Of a stretch of DNA of 64,000 nucleotides, positions 57,081 to 64,000 are shown one piece after another (within the stretch, counting starts at the first letter, position 1; each line of letters opens with the position of its first letter). Position numbers and translations under genes: made by a program. Source of the stretch: Anaeramoeba flamelloides (Eukaryota; Metamonada; Anaeramoebidae). Under the pieces are notes generated by a model, which ran no database searches, was not told the DNA's origin, and worked only from the letters and a program-made list of their open reading frames with translations. The DNA is taken from contig JANTQA010000042.1 of NCBI GenBank assembly GCA_027625915.1, positions 439,001 through 503,000 on the forward strand, given 5' to 3'.

Positions 57081-57609
57081 TCACATTCCCAAAATTTTGA
57101 CACACCCAAAATCAAAAATAGACAAAATAAAAACACAAATTTATATATTTATCCAAACCTAAGATAAAACTGCATTGAAGTTGCCCTTTATTAATGTTTT
57201 TATAATTAATCTTTTTTATCTAAATAAAAGAAAAAAATATAAAAAAGAAAAAATACAAATTGTTTTGTACAAAATGAAATGGGAGGAATAAATAATTTGT
57301 TAATGGTAAGTTAGTTGATATTTCACAAATAATTATTGATCGATCAGATTATAAGATACCATCGACTAATTGTATATGATTTTTTTATTCAACAGACTCA
57401 AAATCAACCTTCTATCAACCATCGAAAAAAAATTTTCAATCTAACGAAACAGATTTAATAAATCGAAAAAAACGTAAATGAAAACAAAAACAAAAAAGAA
57501 AAAAAAATGAAATAGTTTGTAAAATCAAGCTTATTTCGAAATTGAAAGTAAAGTGTATTATTGTTATTCTGTCATATTTTTAAACTGTGTCCAAATTTTT
57601 GGATTTAGT
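57081..57609 (+). mobile_element. Non-autonomous TIR element E, copy 2
   Basis: Starts CATTCCCAAAATTTTGACAC, ends GTGTCCAAATTTTTGGATTT. The interior runs parallel to 28760-29312, including TTGATCGATCA and AAGATACCATC. It has about 50 bp of extra sequence near 57380 (AACAGACTCAAAATCAACC) that copy 1 lacks. Confidence 0.78.
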
Positions 57610-57766
57610 TGATAATAATTACTATATTTTATATTCGTAAAACCAGTTGTTTATTTTCTTTCAATATTTCCTTTGAAGAATTAAATCAAAAATTTTATTT
57701 AAAAATTATGTAATTTGAATAAAATCTCATATATCAAATAACCTCATTATTCAAATTTTTATCTGG

Positions 57767-58337
57767 CCTGTAAAAATAAATAGAAATATAAACTAAAATT
57801 CAAAATTTTCTACATAACTAAATCAGTTTAAAGAACTACAATAATATAATTTCATTCAAACTTGAAAAAATTTTAATTTTTGAAAAATCTGAAAATCATT
57901 TTTTCATCTTGTATATTTTGTTTTATTTCATGTTATTGAAAAAACCTAACTAATTTTGGTTCAATCAAAATATTTTTTTCAAAACAATTGATATTATGTT
58001 AAAGTTGAGTTCTTCAGAATATAAGAACTCAAATAAAATCAGTTGATGGTCTCTATCAATTTGATCAATTAATATTCCTAATAGAATTTTTAAACAAATT
58101 TTGACTTTTTTTTTTTTTTTACCCATCTCCAAAATTTTTAACACACCAATAATTTATTAGTATTAATAATTATTTATTTTTTGTTTTGTGAGTATTGTTA
58201 TCCATAAACAATTGTCAACATTTCGAATGAGTGAATGGTTGTAATTTGTCATTTCTTCGAGGATTGGTTGTTATTAGTTTTTTTTTTTTAAAAATTGAAT
58301 TTTGGTGTGTTAACTATTTTGAATTGGGGTTTAAATA
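57767..58337 (+). repeat. Dispersed repeat D, plus-strand copy
   Basis: It matches 20988-21530. It begins near ATCTGGCCTG and ATTCAAAATTTTCTACA, contains CAATTGATATTATG, and ends TTTTGAATTGGGGTTTA before a TA microsatellite (58336-58360). Confidence 0.75.
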
Positions 58338-58369
58338 TATATATATATATATATATATTTCAGTATCCA

Positions 58370-59706
58370 AGAAGAAATAATTAACTATTGTATTATTAAT
58401 TCACTTTTTAATAATTTTAAACACATCTAAAAAATCTGATATTTTTAAAATTATGAAATTTAAAAACTTAAAACTATAAAAAAATGTGAATCACAATTTT
58501 TGAAATGAGCTTTAAAGATTTTTTATTTGTAAACTTCACTGAAAAAAAAGTTAACAAGAAGATTTTTTTCTAATAATTGTAGGGATTTTAAAAGGTTTTG
58601 GATTGTCTCATATTATTAAATGTTAATTGATATTATCAAATATCATTTTTTTTTTTCACTTTGATCTTTTGCCAAAAAAAAAGGGGATCATGCAAAAAAA
58701 AACAAAAAGAAAAGAAAAGAAAAAAAAAAGAAAAACAAAAGGAAAAACAAAAGTAAAACAAAAATTTGAATTAAAAGAAACAAAAATTTAACAAAATTAG
58801 AAAAATAAAAATTTGAAGAAGCAAAAAGAAAAATTAGAAAAATTAGAAAAAATGATTCTAATCTATTAATAGTCAAAAATTTTTTGGTGATAATTTTTTG
58901 TAAATTAGGAAAATCTCAAAACAACTTCTATTAACATTATAAAGTGAGTCAATATTTTTGAAAAATAGTTTATATATTTTCTTACAAAAATTGAAAAATT
59001 AAAATTCTTTTTAACACATTCAAAAAAATAATAATGTTCATTTTGATTTGAATTTAAGATCAAAATAATTCCTATAGAAACCAATATAATTTTAATACAA
59101 TAGTTTTTGTTGTTTCAATAACATTATAATAACTATTTTTTGCTAAGTGGCTATAGATCTTGGAAGTTTTTTTTTTTTTTGGAAAAACAAAAACTTTGTA
59201 AAAAAAATAGGTAAAAAACATAAAAAAGTGAAATGTGAAAAAAAGATGTAGATTTTTTCTTTTAATGTCAGTCCGAACCCTTTAAACAGACGTAATTCAT
59301 CCAGTACAACTGGGCTCATCAAACTGGAAAATATTTTACTTTAGACGCTGAGATTACCTAGATTGCAATATTCAGTTAATATGCCACAATACTAATTAAA
59401 GAACAAACAGTAAAGTAGAACAAAATAAAACAACCCAAATAAAATTATTTTTCTTGATTGAACAATAACATAACCCCAAAATAAAGTTATTAATTTATAA
59501 AGTTCCATTTTTGAATTCCACAAAAAGATTATTTTTCATGTTATGGGAATACCAGGTTTATAGTTGTGTGAATATAATAGGGGTAATTGGTCTCAATAAT
59601 TGCGGCCACTCAATAAACAAAACAAAACATAAAGACTATTTTCCCAAAGTTAAAGGAAAAAAAAAATAATACAATTTTTCCAAAAGTGATTCACTTTTTC
59701 TCTTTA
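58370..59706. other. Spacer downstream of DTWD1
   Basis: A/T homopolymers and an A/G-rich stretch at 58680-58850. The part 59260-59420 has higher sequence complexity (CCGAACCCTTTAAACAGACG) but no ORF or recognised RNA. Confidence 0.4.
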
Positions 59707-60762
59707 TTAACAAGCCATTCTTTCAACTTTCAAAAAAAAATTAATTTTTTTTTTTTTCATTTTGGTTTGTTCGATTTCTTTATTGTTAATTTTCTCTTGT
59801 ATTTGTTCTTGTGTAATTTCACTTATTTCAGTATTCCTTTCTTTTTCCTTTTCCTTTTCCTTTTCTTCAACGTCTTCATCATTCTCGTTATTTTTAATAT
59901 AGCCCTTAATGTGTTTAAAAGGTTTTTTTTCTCTTTTGTATTTTTTCTGGATTAATTGGAAAGTATACTCGAAAAAGAATAATAAATTGTCCACTTGGCC
60001 TTCATATTTCCCATTATTTTTGTGGGTCACAAACTCTTTAAAAAAATAATAAATTGCTTCAATTGTGGAAAGGTAATGAACACTAATATTTTGGTATCTC
60101 CAAAACTTGGTTTTGTAATTATTGATTTGGATTTTTGGTAAGTCTTTGATCCTTGGATCGCGCAGAATTTTGCCAGTTTGGAACCATGTTGAATCGATAA
60201 AGACAACGTTTTGGATCTTTTCCCAATTTACCTCTGAAATGGGCTTTGACTCTTCACAGGGAAATAATAGTAAAGTACTTTCTGGATCAAATGCTTGATC
60301 GTTTTCTGAATTTTCAACAAGTGTATCAAGGTCGTGTGGGAACTCAATTATTTCAACACTTTCAGGTGCTAAGATCTTGGCGTGTATTGCTGTACTTTTT
60401 GATACTTTTTCCTTTGGATGGTGTACTCTAAGTTACAGTTCAAATTCAAAAAAGTAAAAAATGAAGAGGCAAATGAAAAAAAAGAAAGTGAAAATAAAGA
60501 GGAAAATGAAAAGAAAAAGGAAAAAAAAAAGAGAAAGACAAATAACAAGTACGTTAACTAAAAAGAAAAAAGCATTCAAAAAAAAAATCATTTACATAAA
60601 TGTTTTTAAGGGCAAAGTCAGCTGAGGTGTTTTGTTGATCTCATTTAAAATGGTAAAGCAGTGTGGACAATAGAATTTACAACTTTTTTTACAATTTGGA
60701 CAATTTTTTCTAGACTCTTCTTCTAAACCTTCAAATGATGCTAATTTTAAATCTAAACTCAT
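59707..60762 (-). CDS. DTWD1: DTWD1, tRNA-uridine aminocarboxypropyltransferase
   Basis: DTWD1 transfers the 3-amino-3-carboxypropyl group from S-adenosylmethionine to a uridine of tRNA, giving acp3U (position 20 for human DTWD1). Exon 1 is 60762-60596, the intron 60595-60428 (168 bases, GTAAAT...TTAG), exon 2 60427-59707. The frame is intact over 295 residues. The N-terminal cysteines NCPNCKKSCKFYCPHC (about 20-35) match the family zinc site. LPLKTFIVHHPKE and STAIHAKILAPE follow (about 50-80), and the defining motif is FIDSTWFQTGK, with Asp134-Ser-Thr-Trp137. Then KTKFWRYQ (161-168), LSTIEAIYYFF, and EGQVDNLLFFFEYTFQLIQ, which closely matches the DTWD1 C-terminal block. A Lys/Glu-rich tail (about 235-295) is extra. 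The ATG at 60762 gives the normal N terminus. Confidence 0.96.
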
Positions 60763-62570
60763 AAGTAATTCTCTAAAAGCAAAGCAAAAATAATAAAACT
60801 TTTTGAGAGCCTTTGAAAAAAAATGAAAAAATGGTAGTAATGATTTAATACTTTGAATCTTTCTTACAAATTTGGAAACTACAAATAAACTAAAAAAAAT
60901 CTTCCAGTAAATTTAATAGCAAATTCAAAAAAATTTATCGAATCATGAAATTGAAAAAGGGAGTTCAAACCTGGTTATTAGAAAACCAAACTTACTTTTA
61001 ATGTTATTTTCAGAAACAAAATATTGTTTTTAAAAGTTTGATCAATTTTTCTCCATTTTTGAAAAGTTCAAAATTCAACATATTTCTGAATTATTTAAAA
61101 AAAAATTTTTTTTCTTTGAAAGAAGATTGAAATCTTAGAACCTAAGAAGGAATTGTTCAAAAAAAAAACTTCTAAAAATAAATTTAAAGTTTTTTATTTA
61201 CCTATTATAAAAAATCTACTTAATATCAAGAAAATTACAAAAATTATTTTAAACTAAAAAAAAAAATACTTTTTTGATTCTAAAACAGAGTTCACTTCAA
61301 GTATTTCTTCTTATTTTAAGATAAGAGTTCATTAAAAAAAGTAAAAAAAAATTAATTAAAAAATTTTGCAAAATACTTTTGTTTAACTTGGAAAATTCAA
61401 CTTATAACCGAAAAAGAAATATTATTTACTTTGATTATTTTTATTCAATAATTAAGAACCAAATCTTAATTGTTTCAAGGAATTATTAATAACAGAAAAA
61501 TTAAATAAATCAATAGAATTTACAATTATTTCTCAATTTTTTAAAGATTTTCAAACAAATAAATCCAAATTTACAAATTTTAATCTAATAAAAAAAAACA
61601 TATAGATATTTTCAAATAACTGATTTTAATACAAATAATTCCTTGTTTATATTTTAATATTTGAAAAAGAATAATACCTAATCATTTAAGTTTCAAGAAA
61701 TTTAATTAATATTTGTGAATAAAAGAGATGATCTATTTTTATAAACTAAATTCAAAAAAATAGGGCCCAAATTTCGAGATCTCGTTCTAGAATCATTGGA
61801 TTTCAATATGATGTTGGGCAGTTGATTAATGATATAATTTAAATAAAATTTTCTACTTCATAATTTACTAACCAAACTTTTGACTGAAAAATTGGAAGAA
61901 AATAAAAAAATTTTCAAACAATCAGATGACAATTTGATTTTTTTTTGTTTGTTAGTTTCTTCAATCAAATAGTTTCAGATGTTAATTTTTCTTCACTGAT
62001 TTACATTTAATATTTTTACATGATGAAAAATTTCAATTTAATTCTCAATCAAATTACTCTTACAACCGAAAAAAAATTCGATAACATCCAGATGTTGTAA
62101 AAATTTTGGATGATTTTTTTAGCCAAATTTTTTGTACAAAAAATGAAATAGATTTTTGTTCAACGTATAAAAATTTTTTAAAGAAGACACCTTGTTAGTA
62201 TTTAATCTTCTGATGATTATCCATCAACTTCTAGTTTATTGATGATTATTTACAGGGTTCCTCATATAATTAGTTCAGTGAGTATAATTTGAAAAACTGG
62301 GCCCTTATTTTTCGAAAGTAGTTTAGATCTTCAAGGATTCAATATTTGATTTATTTTTATTGTATTTTAAAAATAAAGATTATAGTTTCCTTGTTATTTT
62401 TTTATATAAGTTCTCAATTTTTCCTAAAAGTGAGATTTCTTCAAAATCAAATTTTTTACAAATTTTTTCCTTTTTTTAATTTGATCCAAAAATAAAAATA
62501 AAAAATATCTAGATACTTTGATTTAAATTTTCATTAGTTAAAAAAAAAACAATGAAAAAAAAAAATTCAA
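60763..62570. other. Spacer upstream of DTWD1
   Basis: AT-rich; no gene, RNA or repeat copy recognised. Confidence 0.4.
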
Positions 62571-62574
62571 CATC

Positions 62575-62760
62575 TCAAAAAGTACCCAAAGAGAGATACT
62601 TCAAAACAAACTCTGTTGTTTTTGAAATTATATATTGTAACCACTCAAATTGAAAATCGAGTGCTGCTCTCTTTGATATTTTCTGAAAAAACCCTTGTTT
62701 TTGATTGTTGATTTTGGGATATCGATCGTCGAGTACAGATTGGTTAGTTTTTGATTGTTC
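62575..62760 (-). CDS. Probable terminal exon of an unidentified gene
   Basis: On the minus strand a 61-codon open stretch ends at TGA (62577-62575). It reads EQSKTNQSVLDDRYPKINNQ, KQGFFQKISKRAALDFQFEW, LQYIISKTTEFVLKYLSLGTF. Composition and the lack of long homopolymers are unlike the spacer. A stop lies directly upstream (62763-62761), with AG candidates at 62759 and 62683, so it would be a 3' exon. Upstream at about 62880-62790, FRNGNYKILPVESLQGKILF is also coding-like but in a separate frame with stops. The family is unknown and no start is visible. It could equally be a decayed gene. The TGA stop differs from the TAA used by every clear gene here. Confidence 0.35.
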   Translation of the reverse strand, partial: EQSKTNQSVLDDRYPKINNQKQGFFQKISKRAALDFQFEWLQYIISKTTEFVLKYLSLGTF

Positions 62761-62899
62761 TTAGGCTGTCCATAAAATTACCACTATTTTTTTCTGTTTC
62801 AGAATAAGATTTTTCCTTGTAATGACTCTACAGGTAATATTTTATAATTTCCATTTCGAAATTATCAACAGTCAACAATTTCCTCCAACTGTTTCAACT

Positions 62900-64000
62900 A
62901 TTTTTTTTAAAGTACTTTTTCACAAGTTTGAACTGTTTTGGAATTTGAATTGGTGCGTGAAAATCCCTTAAAGTCATTATTTATTTAAAAATTCTCTAAT
63001 GAAAAATCTATTTTAGAATTGTTTTTTTTAGTTTGTGTTGTTTTGAAAAAGTATTATTTTGTTGAATCTGATGATAATGGAAATTCTTTTTGAGAAGTGA
63101 ATAATTATAAAATAATAATAACTCAATACACCCTCTGGGTGAATACTTTGACCATAATAGTATTCAAATTCATCTAAAAAGAATTTTTTGGCAATTTATT
63201 TTTTGATATATATTATGATCTTTTAATCTTCCCATCCAAATAATGAAAGGTTACAAGGCATTCAAAATAATTGTTAATTATAAAATTGTCTTTTATGAAA
63301 CAGAAGAATCAATTTCTAGTTAATCATAAGATAAAATTTTCAATTTCAGGTATTATATATTGAAATAATTTCTTATTGTGTTTTTATAATAATAATAAAA
63401 AACAAAAATTTAATTCTAAAAAAAGAAATTACCTAAAGTGTAAATTATTTTTTGAGCTTTTGCTTTTAATTTCATAAAATTGAGATTTTTACAATTTATG
63501 CAAATTAAACATCTGTGTTTATATGTATTTTTTATTTATTTGTTCACAAAGTACCAAAACCAAAAAATTGGACAAAAAATATTTTTTTTTCATCTTTAAT
63601 AAAAATTATCGTTTATGATAAAGTCTGTAACTAATGATCATTTTATCATATATAAAAAAAAATTTTTATTATAAATTAATTTCAATATATTGCGAATTTT
63701 TTTGATAGTAGAGTTTGAAATTGTAGAAAAATGTGTTTTTTAATAAGAACAGATAGTTAAGGATGTTTATCTTGTATCTAAGATTTAAAAAAAATAATTA
63801 TTTTGATAATCAATTAGTTTTGATTTATTTTTGGATTATTTTAATTAAGTAGATTTTTTGTTTTTGTTTTAATTTTTCAAAGTTTTTTTAAAATCAGAAA
63901 ATTAGAGTTATTCTTTGAAATGAGAATACGAAAATACATAATTAAACTAAATAAGATTTGTTAAGAGTTTTCAAAGTTGTTGATCTTGATATTTGGAAAA
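62900..64000. other. AT-rich end of window
   Basis: No gene, RNA gene or repeat copy recognised. Confidence 0.4.

Noticed and set aside
59707-59955. Phe/Leu-rich plus-strand frame at the DTWD1 3' end
   Set aside because: It is the antisense reading of the Lys/Glu-rich DTWD1 tail.
1-64000. CRISPR arrays, operons or bacterial ribosome-binding sites
   Set aside because: None present; introns, eukaryotic tRNAs and gene content show nuclear eukaryotic DNA.

Overview
This window is nuclear DNA from a very AT-rich unicellular eukaryote. It has spliceosomal introns with GT-AG ends (mostly 120-340 bases). Its genes belong to the endomembrane, TOR and tRNA-modification systems, it has two nuclear-type tRNA genes, and it carries many decayed LINEs and short inverted-repeat transposons. 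Proteins hold long Asn, Lys/Gln and Lys/Glu runs, and every intact gene stops at TAA. This recalls Anaeramoeba or some amoebozoans. That placement is an inference from composition and style; no marker in the window fixes it.

Layout. 1.6-6.8 kb (-): Raptor, the TORC1 scaffold, with an unresolved 5' end. 7-14 kb: gene-poor, with three hairpin MITEs, two of them around an older inverted repeat. 14.7-15.6 kb (-): an intron-bearing p24/TMED2-type cargo-receptor pseudogene. 16.3 kb: tRNA-Gln(TTG). 17.4-22 kb: a degenerate tandem array of about 1.65-kb units with TA microsatellites and a CpG-rich core. 22-25 kb: dispersed repeats. 25.4 kb: an unidentified, probably broken gene. 26.2-29.8 kb: LINE fragments and nested DNA elements. 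30.1-31.1 kb (+): a DUF445 membrane protein. 31.3-34.4 kb: repeats. 34.8-35.7 kb (+): an NDRG-family alpha/beta-hydrolase-fold protein. 36-44 kb: LINE remnants, MITEs, hairpin arrays and tRNA-Gly(GCC) at 39.0 kb. 44.5-46.0 kb (-): PIG-U of the GPI transamidase. 46-50.6 kb: repeats. 50.7-56.3 kb (-): a six-exon PP2A-like phosphatase with one 4-kb intron and two altered metal ligands. 57-58.3 kb: two DNA-element copies. 59.7-60.8 kb (-): DTWD1, a tRNA-uridine aminocarboxypropyltransferase, with one intron. 62.6 kb (-): a likely terminal exon of an unknown gene.

The protein genes do not form a pathway. They are unlinked housekeeping genes separated by long repeat-filled spacers. Raptor joins TOR to its substrates. 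PIG-U and p24 proteins both act on the ER/early secretory route of GPI-anchored proteins. DTWD1 and the two tRNA genes belong to translation.

The most unusual structure is a family of arrays of near-perfect hairpins joined by CCTAACG-type words and ending in a 10-bp-period tag (AAGTGCCGTC). These arrays form the 3' ends of LINE copies. They end in one small hairpin and a CCTTCAAAATAAA-like tail, and a second LINE family here has the same terminal design with a different hairpin. In four host genes the reading frame changes at a homopolymer run, so either homopolymer sequencing error or real decay must be considered for each.
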